64,000 nucleotides of DNA from Ilyomonas limi (GTDB taxonomy: Bacteria; Bacteroidota; Bacteroidia; Chitinophagales; Chitinophagaceae): contig NZ_SZQL01000004.1 in the NCBI RefSeq assembly GCF_005233845.1, forward strand, positions 247,196-311,195, in the 5' to 3' direction. Position 1 is the stretch's first letter. Each line of letters starts with the position of its first letter. Positions 8,701 to 17,801 of this stretch are shown piece by piece. The position numbers and the translations under genes were made by a program. A model generated the notes under the pieces. That model worked only from the letters and a program-made list of their open reading frames with translations, ran no database searches and was not told the origin of the DNA.

Positions 8701-8820
8701 CTACATCCTGCGCTGAGGTTGCTGTTGCGGGGCAGGTATTGCTCTTTGTTTCACTCTTACTACACAACCGGTTTCAGCCAATAATACCATAAGCAGGAAG
8801 CAGAAAGCTATTTTCTTCAT
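8701..8820 (-). CDS. Very small putative lipoprotein (39 aa)
   Basis: The ATG at 8820 opens a 39-residue frame beginning MKKIAFCFLLMVLLAETGC, a signal peptide followed by a plausible lipobox with Cys19. The mature part is only about 21 residues (VVRVKQRAIPAPQQQPQRRM, basic and Gln/Pro rich). Small lipoproteins of this kind are common in Bacteroidota, but I do not recognise a family. The AT-rich stretch just upstream suits a Bacteroidota start. It is too short to be caught by a 60-residue cut-off. It lies about 100 bases downstream of the next lipoprotein on the same strand. Confidence 0.5.
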   Translation of the reverse strand: MKKIAFCFLLMVLLAETGCVVRVKQRAIPAPQQQPQRRM

Positions 8821-8919
8821 CAAAAATATTTTTTATTTATAATGTAAAATCATGCCAATCAATAACCACCCGCTATTTGCAAAAGCATTCTACTGTTTAA
8901 AACCACTGATATTCAAAAG

Positions 8920-9477
8920 CTATAATTTTTCTAGTACAGTTGGCTCGTCTGGCATCTGACCATTTTCATCAAGCTCATAATAGCTAATGTAAGTCTTACC
9001 ATTTTCGGTATAAACAGTACAGTGCGTTAATACAAAAACCCTATTAGGATACAACGAATTGGAACCGATCGGTTGTTTGGGTCCGCTGGCAATCATCTGT
9101 TCGCCACCATACGGATAAACAGTAATGGTTACCGTGCCATCATTTTCTTCCTGGTAAGCTGCGGTGCAGGCGTAGCGGTAAAAGAAAGTGCCGCTGTAAA
9201 CACCTGAATAATAGCCATAAAAAGCAGCAGAGCCATTGCTATTGAGCGTAACGGTAAATATGATATCCCCATCGGACCCCACATACGAACCCTGATCCCA
9301 ATAACTTATAAGTCCTATACTATTAGTTGACCAATTGCCTGCAAATGGCGTGGGAATAGTTGTTTGCGGTGTATTGCCTGGCTTATTAACGCCATCTTTG
9401 CTGCAACCGGCTAAAAGTGTAGTTAATAACAGGGCAGTTAAAGCAAAGAACTGAATGCGTTTAAATGTTTGTTTCAT
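8920..9477 (-). CDS. Hypothetical lipoprotein
   Basis: The 185-residue product starts with MKQTFKRIQFFALTALLLTT followed by LLAGCSKDG, a type II signal with lipobox cysteine at about residue 25. The rest is rich in Tyr, Gly, Thr and Ser with alternating hydrophobics, which suggests a small beta-sandwich or lipocalin-like fold on the outer surface. I do not recognise the family. The gene is monocistronic or paired with the tiny lipoprotein downstream. Confidence 0.7.
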   Translation of the reverse strand: MKQTFKRIQFFALTALLLTTLLAGCSKDGVNKPGNTPQTTIPTPFAGNWSTNSIGLISYWDQGSYVGSDGDIIFTVTLNSNGSAAFYGYYSGVYSGTFFYRYACTAAYQEENDGTVTITVYPYGGEQMIASGPKQPIGSNSLYPNRVFVLTHCTVYTENGKTYISYYELDENGQMPDEPTVLEKL

Positions 9478-9704
9478 AAATAAGGATAAGTTTAGGATTA
9501 ATATAGATACAAAATTGCAACTTGAATTTTCGCTTTACAACCGCATAAACATGTAGTAGAACCGGGAATTTACGGTTGGCTGCCGGCGATTTCTTCCGTA
9601 GCTGCATGGCATTAAAACGTAATGCTATTTTCTTCCGTTTAAATTCAATGCATCAATTTGCAGTAAAATTTCGTAATTCTGCAATCCGAAAATTAAGATA
9701 AAAC

Positions 9705-10589
9705 ATGTCTTTACAAAACATTCTCAGAGGAACCGGAGTGGCGTTGGTAACGCCTTTTGATGCTAATAGTAATATAGATTTTAATGCACTGGGCAAAGTG
9801 ATAGACTTTGTGATTGATGGCGGTGTGGAATATGTAGTAAGCCTTGGCACAACAGGCGAAACACCAACGCTGGATAAACAGGAAAAGAAAGACATTGTAA
9901 ACTATACGTTTGAAAAAGTGGCTAACCGCGTGCCGGTAGTAGTAGGCATTGGTGGCAATAATACGCGCGAGTTGGTAAAGGATTTAGAAACGTTTCCTAT
10001 AGATAAAGCTGCGGCGGTGTTAAGTGCATCGCCGTATTATAGTAAACCTTCGCAGGAAGGCATTTACCAGCACTACAAAACGTTGGCTGCAGCATCGCCC
10101 AAGCCTATTGTTTTGTACAATGTGCCGGGGCGTACCGGCCGCAATATGGAAGCGGCTACCACGTTGCGGCTGGCGCACGAAGTAGAAAACATTGGCGGCA
10201 TAAAAGAAGCCGGCAATAATATGGTGCAAATCATGCAGATACTGGCTAACCGTCCGAAGGATTTTTTAGTAGTGAGTGGCGATGACGACCTCGTGATGCC
10301 GCAACTTGCCTGTGGCATTGATGGCGTAATAAGTGTGGCAGCCAATTGCTTTCCAAAGATATTTTCAGAGATGGTACGTGCTGGCTTGCAATATGACTTT
10401 ACAACAGCACAGCAACTCAACAACCCTTTACTGGAAGTTTACCATTTATTGTTTGCCGAAAACAATCCTGCCGGTGTAAAAGCATTTTTAAACGAATTAG
10501 GTATAATAGAAAACAACCTGCGATTGCCCCTGGTGCCATTAAGTGAAGGTTTGCATCAAAAAGTAAAAGATTATTTGGAAAAGCTGTAA
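9705..10589 (+). CDS. dapA: 4-hydroxy-tetrahydrodipicolinate synthase
   Basis: It condenses pyruvate with aspartate semialdehyde, the committed step to diaminopimelate and lysine. The 294-residue length is typical of this class I aldolase. SLGTTGETPTL binds pyruvate, Tyr138 in VLYNVPGRTG is the proton relay and Lys167 in GGIKEAG forms the Schiff base. It is a single gene, convergent with rnz across a shared terminator. It supplies meso-diaminopimelate for the peptide stem completed by MurF (38454-39734). Confidence 0.96.
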   Translation: MSLQNILRGTGVALVTPFDANSNIDFNALGKVIDFVIDGGVEYVVSLGTTGETPTLDKQEKKDIVNYTFEKVANRVPVVVGIGGNNTRELVKDLETFPIDKAAAVLSASPYYSKPSQEGIYQHYKTLAAASPKPIVLYNVPGRTGRNMEAATTLRLAHEVENIGGIKEAGNNMVQIMQILANRPKDFLVVSGDDDLVMPQLACGIDGVISVAANCFPKIFSEMVRAGLQYDFTTAQQLNNPLLEVYHLLFAENNPAGVKAFLNELGIIENNLRLPLVPLSEGLHQKVKDYLEKL

Positions 10590-10662
10590 GTTTTTAAGAT
10601 ACATACTACAAGAATGTAAGACTTAAATTTTAAGCTGCCATTGTTTAACTTGAAAGATAAAA

Positions 10663-10719
10663 GAAGGCGGGAGATAGAAATAAATTGAATGCTTGTATTT
10701 ATTTCTATTTCCCGCTTTT
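10663..10719. terminator. Bidirectional terminator between dapA and rnz
   Basis: A stem of about 22 bases (AAGGCGGGAGATAGAAATAA against TTATTTCTATTTCCCGCTTT, few mismatches) lies between two convergent genes and carries A/T runs on both sides. Confidence 0.8.
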
Positions 10720-10749
10720 GCCTCTTTATTAGCTATCCACTTACAAGTC

Positions 10750-11661
10750 TCACACCTCATACGTCACACCTTCTAAAGCCAGTTGCACGCTGGGAAAAAC
10801 CTCTTTTGCTTCTTCTTCAAACAGGTATAATTTATCGTTATCGTATTGACTGCTGAAATGGCCTATTAATAATTTTTGTGCACCGGCAAGCCTGGCAATA
10901 GTAGCTGCCTGCACCGTAGTGCAATGATGCCGGCTGGCAGCACGTTCTTCCAAATCTTTTAAATAGGTAGCTTCATGGTACAGCATCGTAACACCTTGAA
11001 TATGTTCTGCAATAGATGGCGAAAAAATAGTATCGGCGCTATATGCATAACTTTTAGGCGGTATATTGGCATATGTTACCATTTCATTTTTAATAACTGT
11101 TCCATCCGGCGCAATGTAGTCTTCGCCATTTTGCAGATGCTCGTAAAAAAGGAGCGGAATAGCAGGATAATCTCTTGCTTTTTCAGCATCAATTTTCCTG
11201 GGCTTTCTTTTTTCCTTTATTAAAAATCCCCATGCATCTATGCGGTGATACACTTTAAAACAACTTACGCTGAATTGCGGTTCATCCACCAGCACACCTG
11301 CGCCTTGTATCGGGTGAAAAAACAAATCATACGGCAGCTTTGTATCGTAAGCCATCACCTGAAGTTTTAAAATTAATTCCAGGTCTTGCGGCGCATACAC
11401 ATGGAGTGGCGCTTTGCGGTCGCTCAGGCTCATAGAGGTAAGTAAACCGGCAAGCCCAAAATAATGGTCGCCATGCAGGTGGGAGATAAAAATATGTTGT
11501 ATGCGGCTGCGGCGGATTTTGTATTTATTCATTTGCATCTGCGTGCCTTCGCCGCAATCAAATAAAAAAAGCCCGTCGTTAAGTGTAATCACTTGCGCGG
11601 TTGGATGCCGGTCGTAAGCAGGAAGTGCCGAATTGTTGCCAAGAATAGTAACCCCAAACAT
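10750..11661 (-). CDS. rnz: Ribonuclease Z (tRNA 3' processing endonuclease)
   Basis: It cleaves the 3' trailer of tRNA precursors. It is a metallo-beta-lactamase-fold enzyme with the zinc motif SHLHGDHYFGLAGLL, LFDCGEGTQMQM, YSADT, and late histidines in LLIGHFSSQYD and SRHHCTTV. The chosen start at 11661 (MFGVTILGNNSALPAYDRHP) matches the family N-terminus and gives 303 residues. A start ten codons earlier (11691) adds MVILLLYIYT, which has no counterpart in the family. Confidence 0.93.
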   Translation of the reverse strand: MFGVTILGNNSALPAYDRHPTAQVITLNDGLFLFDCGEGTQMQMNKYKIRRSRIQHIFISHLHGDHYFGLAGLLTSMSLSDRKAPLHVYAPQDLELILKLQVMAYDTKLPYDLFFHPIQGAGVLVDEPQFSVSCFKVYHRIDAWGFLIKEKRKPRKIDAEKARDYPAIPLLFYEHLQNGEDYIAPDGTVIKNEMVTYANIPPKSYAYSADTIFSPSIAEHIQGVTMLYHEATYLKDLEERAASRHHCTTVQAATIARLAGAQKLLIGHFSSQYDNDKLYLFEEEAKEVFPSVQLALEGVTYEV

Positions 11662-12026
11662 AGTGTAGATGTATAGCAACAATATTACCAAAGCATACTG
11701 ATAGTAGGAGCAATATGTTTTAGCTTAACACTACTATTTACCCAAAACTGACAGAAAACACCAGAGCTGCGTTTTTTATTTTTATGGAACAAACTATAGT
11801 GCTCTATGTAGCTGCTGGCGTAGCCTGTGGCTCTAAAAGCGCCATCACTCACTGCAACGCCTGTACTTGCCTTGAACTTTTAAGCGGATACGTCAATGAA
11901 ACCGCAAAGAGGTTAAGACACGCAGGAGCACAAAGCAATCATTTTTTTCAACAATCTGGCTAAACTTACTAGTAGTATAAAATGCTGGTTCATACTTTCG
12001 CACCTTTGTGCCTTCATGGTTCAAAA
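11662..12026. other. Intergenic region with an accgcaaag-type repeat
   Basis: No convincing gene is seen. A 59-codon frame from 11784 (MEQTIVLYVAAGV...) runs into the repeat at 11895-12022 and is probably chance. Confidence 0.4.
11895..12022. repeat. Imperfect palindrome of the AACCGCAAAG...CTTTGTGCC type
   Basis: The left arm contains AACCGCAAAG and GCAGGAGCACAAAG. The right arm contains CTTTCGCACCTTTGTGCC and CATGGTT. Degenerate single arms of the same kind occur near 46298-46345 and 34366-34392. Confidence 0.55.
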
Positions 12027-12027
12027 C

Positions 12028-12058
12028 AAAAAAGCCCTGCATCACTGCAAGGCTTTTT
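12028..12058 (-). terminator. dnaK terminator
   Basis: A hairpin with arms AAAAAGCC(C)TGCA and TGCA(A)GGCTTTTT lies 16 bases past the dnaK stop, followed on the reverse strand by a T run. Confidence 0.85.
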
Positions 12059-12074
12059 ACAATATTACCTTATC

Positions 12075-13985
12075 TTATTTTACTTCTTCAAATTCGGCAT
12101 CAGTTACCGTTTCGCCACCAGTGCCACCATTATTAGCCGAAGACTGGGCACCGCCATTAGCACCCGGTTGTGCACCACCGGCAGCCTGTGCTTTGTATAG
12201 TTCTTCGCTGGCGGCTGTCCAGGCAGTATTCATTTCTGCCATAGCAGCATCTACTGCAGCTACATCCCCGCTTTTATGCGCATCTTTTAGCTTATTTAAT
12301 GCACTTTCAATAGGCGCTTTTTTATCAGCAGGTATTTTATCGCCAAACTCTTTCAACTGCTTTTCGGTCTGGAAGATCAGGCTGTCTGCCTGGTTTAGTT
12401 TTTCTACCTTTTCGCGGGCAGCTTTGTCAGCAGCTTCGTTAACCTTCGCTTCATTCTTCATCTTTTCAATTTCGTCCTTGCTCAGGCCGCTACCAGCTTC
12501 TATGCGTATCTTTTGTTCTTTACCGGTGCCTTTGTCTTTTGCACTTACATGCAGGATACCGTTGGCATCAATATCAAAAGTTACTTCAATCTGCGGTACG
12601 CCGCGCGGAGCCGGTGGTATGCCATCTAAGTTAAAGACGCCAAGACTTTTATTTTGGCTAGCCATTGGACGCTCGCCCTGCAAAACATGTATCTGCACGC
12701 CCGGCTGGTTATCGCTGGCAGTAGAGAATACTTCTGTTTTCTTGGTAGGAATGGTGGTATTGCTTTGAATCATAGTGGTCATTACACCACCCATTGTTTC
12801 TATACCAAGGCTTAACGGCGTAACGTCGAGCAGCAGTACATCTTTCACTTCGCCGGTCAATACGGCACCTTGTATAGCAGCACCTACGGCTACTACTTCG
12901 TCCGGGTTTACGCCTTTGTTTGGCTTTTTACCAAAGAACTTTTCTACTATTTCCTGTACTTTAGGTATGCGGGTGCTACCACCAACCAATATTACTTCGT
13001 CAATATCATTCTTACTGTAGCCTGCATCTTTAAGAGCAGCTTCGCAAGGCTGTAAGCAGCGGGCAAATAAATTATCTGCCAGTTGCTCAAACTTAGCGCG
13101 TGTGAGCTTTTTTACTAAGTGCTTAGGCACGCCGTCCACCGCAGTGATGTAAGGCAGGTTGATTTCTGTTTCGCTGGAAGAGCTGAGTTCAATTTTTGCT
13201 TTTTCAGCAGCTTCTTTCAGGCGCTGCAAAGCCATCGGATCTTTACGGAGGTCTATATTCTCTTCTTTCTTAAATTCTTCGGCCAGCCAGTCCATAATCA
13301 CTTTATCAAAGTCATCACCACCAAGGTGCGTATCCCCATTAGTAGATTTTACTTCAAACACGCCATCGCCCAATTCAAGAATGGAAATATCGAATGTACC
13401 ACCACCAAGATCAAACACTGCTATTTTTTGGTCGGCATGTTTTTTATCCAAACCATAAGCCAGTGCGGCAGCAGTAGGTTCGTTTACGATACGGCGTACA
13501 TTCAAGCCTGCAATTTCACCGGCTTCTTTGGTGGCCTGGCGTTGCGCATCGTTGAAGTAAGCCGGCACGGTAATAACGGCTTCATTTACTTCTTGACCCA
13601 GATAATCTTCTGCAATTTTTTTCATTTTCTGCAAAATCATGGCAGAGATTTCCTGCGGCGTATATAAACGGCCGTCAATATCTATACGTACTGTATTATT
13701 ATCACCTTTTACTACTTTGTAGCTCCAGTGGCTTATTTCGTTCGTTACTTCATCGTAGCGGCGACCCATAAAACGCTTCACACTCATAATGGTATTGTGC
13801 GGGTTGGTAATTGCCTGGCGCTTTGCCGGATCACCTACTTTACGCTCACCATTCTTTAAAAATGCCACTACCGAAGGCGTTGTACGGCGGCCTTCATCGT
13901 TGGCTATTACCACAGGTTCGCTACCTTCCATTACGGCAACGCAACTGTTGGTTGTACCGAGGTCTATTCCTATAATCTTTCCCAT
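12075..13985 (-). CDS. dnaK: Molecular chaperone DnaK (Hsp70)
   Basis: This is the ATP-dependent chaperone that binds exposed hydrophobic peptides with DnaJ and GrpE. The 636-residue product has the nucleotide-binding domain at about 1-380 ([46 protein letters not shown]), the substrate-binding domain at about 390-505 ([17 protein letters not shown]), the helical lid, and a Gly/Ala/Asn-rich tail ending EFEEVK. grpE and dnaJ are not adjacent. Long frames antisense to it (for example 12016-12768 and 13119-13667, forward) are shadows. Confidence 0.98.
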   Translation of the reverse strand: MGKIIGIDLGTTNSCVAVMEGSEPVVIANDEGRRTTPSVVAFLKNGERKVGDPAKRQAITNPHNTIMSVKRFMGRRYDEVTNEISHWSYKVVKGDNNTVRIDIDGRLYTPQEISAMILQKMKKIAEDYLGQEVNEAVITVPAYFNDAQRQATKEAGEIAGLNVRRIVNEPTAAALAYGLDKKHADQKIAVFDLGGGTFDISILELGDGVFEVKSTNGDTHLGGDDFDKVIMDWLAEEFKKEENIDLRKDPMALQRLKEAAEKAKIELSSSSETEINLPYITAVDGVPKHLVKKLTRAKFEQLADNLFARCLQPCEAALKDAGYSKNDIDEVILVGGSTRIPKVQEIVEKFFGKKPNKGVNPDEVVAVGAAIQGAVLTGEVKDVLLLDVTPLSLGIETMGGVMTTMIQSNTTIPTKKTEVFSTASDNQPGVQIHVLQGERPMASQNKSLGVFNLDGIPPAPRGVPQIEVTFDIDANGILHVSAKDKGTGKEQKIRIEAGSGLSKDEIEKMKNEAKVNEAADKAAREKVEKLNQADSLIFQTEKQLKEFGDKIPADKKAPIESALNKLKDAHKSGDVAAVDAAMAEMNTAWTAASEELYKAQAAGGAQPGANGGAQSSANNGGTGGETVTDAEFEEVK

Positions 13986-14147
13986 ATCTTTATTTTAATT
14001 GTATTCGTTTAAGTAAGTTGAGTTGATGTATAGCCAAGAATTATCAATCATTATGCCATGGGGTAAAAGGGTGAAAAAATGGCAGTCTGCAATTGCCGGT
14101 ACACTGCTTTGGCAAATATTCAATAGATAGGTTACCAGAGATGTCGG

Positions 14148-14230
14148 ATTTTTCGCTGCTATTGATGTTCTTCACCAACAGCAATAACCATTAGCAATTT
14201 GTAGCTGAAGAACACCGGAAGGCGAAAAAT
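14148..14230. other. Nested inverted repeat upstream of dnaK
   Basis: Two nested arm pairs lie in register: ATTTTTCGC (14148) with GCGAAAAAT (14222), and GTTCTTC (14167) with GAAGAAC (14207). The whole could fold as an 83-base hairpin in DNA or RNA. It sits about 160 bases upstream of the dnaK start and touches the terminator at 14232. A decayed palindromic element, a regulatory RNA structure, or chance are all possible. Confidence 0.4.
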
Positions 14231-14231
14231 T

Positions 14232-14260
14232 AAAAAAAGCACTCCGCTATGCAGTGCTTT
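14232..14260 (-). terminator. Terminator hairpin reading leftward
   Basis: Arms AAAGCACT and AGTGCTTT are followed on the reverse strand by seven T residues and a further T-rich stretch. It would stop reverse-strand transcription, such as read-through from the DUF1080 gene, before it reaches dnaK. Confidence 0.7.
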
Positions 14261-14314
14261 GCTGGCCTGGTGTTTGCAAAAACTATGGTATTGTTAACCT
14301 TAAATTAAGCGGCT

Positions 14315-14510
14315 ATGCCAGGTACAGCATTGGAAGGTAAGACAGGTGCAAAGCCGGAAGCTGATAAAGCTTCGAAGCAAGACGCTGATAGAAAATTCAA
14401 AGACCGAATTGGCGATATGGATCGCAAAAACACAGCAAAAATATGGCGATAAGGCAAGCAATAACGAACAATCGGAACTGAATACAGGAAACCTGAAAGG
14501 CAGCGACTAA
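14315..14510 (+). pseudogene. Small hydrophilic protein gene with a one-base frameshift
   Basis: The ATG at 14315 opens a frame (MPGTALEGKTGAKPEADKAS...) that stops after 45 codons. Skipping one A in the run at about 14435-14440 (GCAAAAATATGG) restores an equally protein-like frame, KYGDKASNNEQSELNTGNLK, ending GSD at 14510. The joined product would be about 64 residues, highly charged and without a signal peptide. A terminator follows at 14539-14570, which supports a real transcription unit. It could be a recent frameshift, a sequencing error or programmed slippage on the A run. No family is recognised. Confidence 0.5.
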
Positions 14511-14538
14511 TTGAATAAACGTGTTTTTGTAAAAAACA

Positions 14539-14570
14539 AAATGGCTGGTGTGTAGTTGCATCAGCCATTT
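14539..14570. terminator. Terminator between the small gene and DUF1080
   Basis: Arms AAATGGCTG (14539) and CAGCCATTT (14562) form a nine-base-pair perfect stem between convergent genes, with A/T-rich flanks on both sides. Confidence 0.75.
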
Positions 14571-14585
14571 AAATGTAAATAAATA

Positions 14586-15329
14586 CTATAGCTCTCTTAT
14601 CTTAATATTTTTAAAACTCACGCCACCGCCATGATCCTGCAAGTCTATATGCCCCACCGGGTCGGCAGCATAGCCCGCTACATCTTTCCATTTGCTGGCA
14701 GCTTTGTGCGCTTTCCAGCTATCTGAGCCAATGACATAATCGGCTGTTTTTTGTCCGTTAAGCCAGTGCTCTACATGCCCGTTATCTACTTTTATTACCG
14801 TGTGGTTCCATTCACCAACAGGCTTCAATGCATCCACGGCAGGGACATCCATATCGTAGTTGGCGCCACTTTTTTGCGAAGCGTGAATATGCTCATTGTT
14901 CAGATACCATTCATCATCCAGCAACTGGTATTCCGGCCCGCTGAAAAAAGGATATTCATATTTTTCATTTACCATATAAACAATACCGCTGTTGGCTCGT
15001 GGCTCTATTTTCCAGTCGAGTGCCAGTTCAAAGTTTTTATATTGTTTATCTGTCATCAGATCGGCATGCTGGTACGTATGACTGGTGTCATATTTACACC
15101 CTAATACGCCATTACTTACATACCATGCGTTTTGCGGTTTGTTTTGATACGTGCGCCAGCCGTGCATTGTTTTACCATCAAAAAGCAATTGCCAGCCGGC
15201 TGCTTTTTCTTGTTGGGTAAGTGTATTTTCGGCAGTATCTTTTTGTATAGGGTTAAATGCAGCAAGCGTTTTAAACTGAACACTTGTAATGAGCACAATT
15301 ACAGCAGTCATCGGCAATAGTTTTTTCAT
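14586..15329 (-). CDS. Exported DUF1080 family protein (3-keto-disaccharide hydrolase-like)
   Basis: The 247-residue product begins with MKKLLPMTAVIVLITSVQF, a signal peptide. A single DUF1080/PF06439 domain follows, with the typical WQLLFDGKTMHGWRTY opening, ANSGIVYMVNE in the middle, and GHIDLQDHGGGVSFKNIKIR at the end. The family has a concanavalin-like beta-sandwich, and some members hydrolyse 3-keto-glycosides. Activity of this copy is not proven by sequence. It probably acts in the periplasm on sugars, like the exported sugar-isomerase-like protein at 41739-42629. Confidence 0.88.
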   Translation of the reverse strand: MKKLLPMTAVIVLITSVQFKTLAAFNPIQKDTAENTLTQQEKAAGWQLLFDGKTMHGWRTYQNKPQNAWYVSNGVLGCKYDTSHTYQHADLMTDKQYKNFELALDWKIEPRANSGIVYMVNEKYEYPFFSGPEYQLLDDEWYLNNEHIHASQKSGANYDMDVPAVDALKPVGEWNHTVIKVDNGHVEHWLNGQKTADYVIGSDSWKAHKAASKWKDVAGYAADPVGHIDLQDHGGGVSFKNIKIREL

Positions 15330-15780
15330 AAAAAAGCAACGTTTTTTGTGAAGATAAGAAGAAGCAATAAAATTGTAAATGTAGTGTGCTTTTGAAGGGA
15401 GAAATTGGTTAAATAATAGTGTTTATTCACTTTTATTAATCTTTTATTATCTTCTGCAAAACAGCAGCAGTATGTACGCTTTTGTCTGACAGCTTACTTT
15501 TCTTATGGATATACGAAGCGCATTATTAAAGAAAGCTTCTTTACTTGCCGGCTTCTATACAAAAGGTGATGGCTATCAATCCGGCACTCCTCTCTTCGGT
15601 ACAGGAAGAAGTAAATGTGTAAATAGTTTATAGCTTTAACCCATTCCATTTTCTATTTATAAATACAAAGCAGCTTGTATAATAAAGATTAATGCTGTCT
15701 TGTTTGCCATAAGCCTTTATTTTTGAAGCAAAATCATCAGCTACGCTTTTAATAAAGCCTGTATTCATAAAAACGATTAC
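15330..15780. other. Intergenic region, no gene seen
   Basis: This AT-rich spacer lies between divergent genes. A 42-codon frame at 15505 has no supporting feature, and no clear repeat is visible. Confidence 0.4.
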
Positions 15781-17748
15781 TTGAAATTTCTTTTCACCTT
15801 TTTATTGCTCCTTATCACTAAGTTCACCTTTGCTCAAATATGCACCGGCTCCGTGGGCGATGCTATCATAAACGAAACCTTTGGTGCCGGCACCAGCACT
15901 TTTGGCCCACCACTCGGACCTGGCAAAACCAGCAGCTTGAACTTTCAGGCTGATAATTGTCCCGGCGATGGTCACTATGCTATCCTCAATTATACCTCGG
16001 GTTGCTGGCCGTACGATGTAGTGTGGCATACGGCCACCGATCATACCGGCAATGGGTATTATATGCTTATCAATGCTTCGTACCAGCCCAGTGATTTTTA
16101 TATACAAAAAGTAACCGGCTTATGCGAAGGCACTACCTATCAGTTTGCTGCCTGGCTGCTCAATATGTGCAGTGTTACCGGCACACTACCCAACATCACC
16201 ATGACCATAGAAAAAACAGATGGTACTGTTTTAGCAAAAAAAGAAACCGGCGATATTCCTATTATCAATCCACTTACCTGGCAGCAATATGGGTTTAATT
16301 TTACAACACCCGCCGGGGTATCGGAGGTGGTATTGCGTATGCGCAATAATGCACCTGGCGGTGTAGGCAACGATGTAGGATTGGATGATATTACTTTTCG
16401 GCCTATTGGTCCCTCCGTTGCTATCAGCGCAGCTAATGTTGCCAGAGATACGGCTGTCTTTTGCGAAAGCAACAGCAATACTTTACAATTTTCATCATCG
16501 GTTGAAGAATGCTATGTATCTACTGCCTATCAATGGCAGCAAAGTACAAACGGTGGCACAACCTGGACCGATATTGCAGGCGCCACTGCTGCTGATTATA
16601 CAAGCATGCCTGTTAATGCCGGCGTTTATATGTACCGGCTGGCAGTTGCACAGGCAACCAGCATTGGTAATACATCGTGTCGTGTTACATCAAAGCCATT
16701 CACCATATTGGTGTATGCAAAAGACCAGCGTACTATTACCATCGCTCAATCACCCGATTATATTTGCGGAGCAAGCCCGGTAACTTTTACTGCCACCACT
16801 ACCAATGGGGGCAATGCGCCTGCTTATCAATGGCAACTCAACGGAAAAGCTGTTGGTATAAATAGCACAACTTTTACCAGCAATACCCTGTTTACCGGCG
16901 ATGTAGTGAATTGCATTTTTACCAGCAGCTTGCCTTGTAACACTCCGGCAGTATCTAATAGTATAACGGTAAAAATTGGCAAGCCGGTTACTACAACTAT
17001 CAACCAATCTATCTGCGAAGGCGAAAACTATGCAGGTTATAGCCAAACCGGTACTTATACCGATGTGTTTAAAAGCAGTAGCGGATGCGATAGTACACGC
17101 ACTCTAAATTTAACAGTAAAAAACAAAATAACTATTACCATAGATACTACCATTTGCTATGGCAGCAATTACAACGGATATACAGCTTCCGGTATTTATA
17201 CGCATACATTTACTGCTGCCAGTGGCTGCGATTCGGTACAAACAATCAACCTGAATGTATTGCCCGATATAAATAGAAAAGTATGGAATGATACATTGCT
17301 TTGCACTGGCGATACTATCGTGCTTTCGCCCGGTGTTTTTGATACTTATGTATGGCAGGATGGTTCTGCACAAAGCAGCTTTGTAGTGCATAAAAGTGGC
17401 GTTTATACCGTGATTGTTGGCAATCAATGCGGTACTGCTGTGAAGCAAGTTAACATTACAGAACAGGTTTGTACTATCGCTTTTCCCACCGGCTTTACGC
17501 CTAATGGTGATGGATTAAATGATGTATTTAAAGTAGTGAATGGTTATAATCTGCAATATTTTCGCTTAAGAATAATTAATCGCTGGGGGCAGCAAGTATT
17601 TACCTCCGGTATGCCAGCTAAAGGCTGGAATGGGATGATGAATGGAAGACCGGCAGGCACCGGCACATATATTTGGTTTTGCGAGTATAAAAGGCCTGGC
17701 AGCACAACCATCACCAGCATCAAAGGTGTAGTTACTTTAATAAGATAA
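15781..17748 (+). CDS. Large secreted adhesin-like protein with type IX (type B) C-terminal domain
   Basis: The 655-residue product starts at TTG 15781 (no in-frame ATG is nearby) with the signal peptide KFLFTFLLLLITKFTFAQ. A jelly-roll-like N-terminal region follows, then Ig/PKD-like segments (YQWQQSTNGGTTWTDIAGAT). Two tandem copies of a Cys-containing repeat (about residues 407-495) contain ICEGENYAGYSQTGTYTDVF and ICYGSNYNGYTASGIYTHTF. The C-terminus FPTGFTPNGDGLNDVFKV followed by RIINRWGQQVF and WNG is the gliding-motility-associated CTD that directs type IX export. It likely resides on the surface or in the medium, and its ligand is unknown. Confidence 0.88.
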   Translation: MKFLFTFLLLLITKFTFAQICTGSVGDAIINETFGAGTSTFGPPLGPGKTSSLNFQADNCPGDGHYAILNYTSGCWPYDVVWHTATDHTGNGYYMLINASYQPSDFYIQKVTGLCEGTTYQFAAWLLNMCSVTGTLPNITMTIEKTDGTVLAKKETGDIPIINPLTWQQYGFNFTTPAGVSEVVLRMRNNAPGGVGNDVGLDDITFRPIGPSVAISAANVARDTAVFCESNSNTLQFSSSVEECYVSTAYQWQQSTNGGTTWTDIAGATAADYTSMPVNAGVYMYRLAVAQATSIGNTSCRVTSKPFTILVYAKDQRTITIAQSPDYICGASPVTFTATTTNGGNAPAYQWQLNGKAVGINSTTFTSNTLFTGDVVNCIFTSSLPCNTPAVSNSITVKIGKPVTTTINQSICEGENYAGYSQTGTYTDVFKSSSGCDSTRTLNLTVKNKITITIDTTICYGSNYNGYTASGIYTHTFTAASGCDSVQTINLNVLPDINRKVWNDTLLCTGDTIVLSPGVFDTYVWQDGSAQSSFVVHKSGVYTVIVGNQCGTAVKQVNITEQVCTIAFPTGFTPNGDGLNDVFKVVNGYNLQYFRLRIINRWGQQVFTSGMPAKGWNGMMNGRPAGTGTYIWFCEYKRPGSTTITSIKGVVTLIR

Positions 17749-17776
17749 AAATACCTGTTTGCTCTGTTTACTACCC

Positions 17777-17784
17777 TACTTTTG
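17777..17784 (+). promoter_or_regulatory. Bacteroidota -7 box for gmk
   Basis: TACTTTTG matches the TAnnTTTG -7 element and lies 17 bases before the gmk ATG. A TTTG at 17758 could be the -33 element, although the 15-base spacing is short. Confidence 0.5.
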
Positions 17785-17801
17785 CTGCCAATTAATCTGT
17801 T

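Noticed and set aside
11784..11963. 59-codon frame MEQTIVLYVAAGV...
   Set aside because: It enters the accgcaaag repeat, has no family features and no terminator.
12016..12768. 250-codon forward frame
   Set aside because: It is antisense to dnaK, an unambiguous gene, and has low-complexity Ser/Ala/Leu composition typical of a shadow.
13119..13667. 182-codon forward frame
   Set aside because: Antisense to dnaK with no family features.
14305..14568. 87-codon reverse frame
   Set aside because: It covers the frameshifted forward gene and both arms of a terminator; the forward frames have protein-like charged composition, the reverse frame does not.
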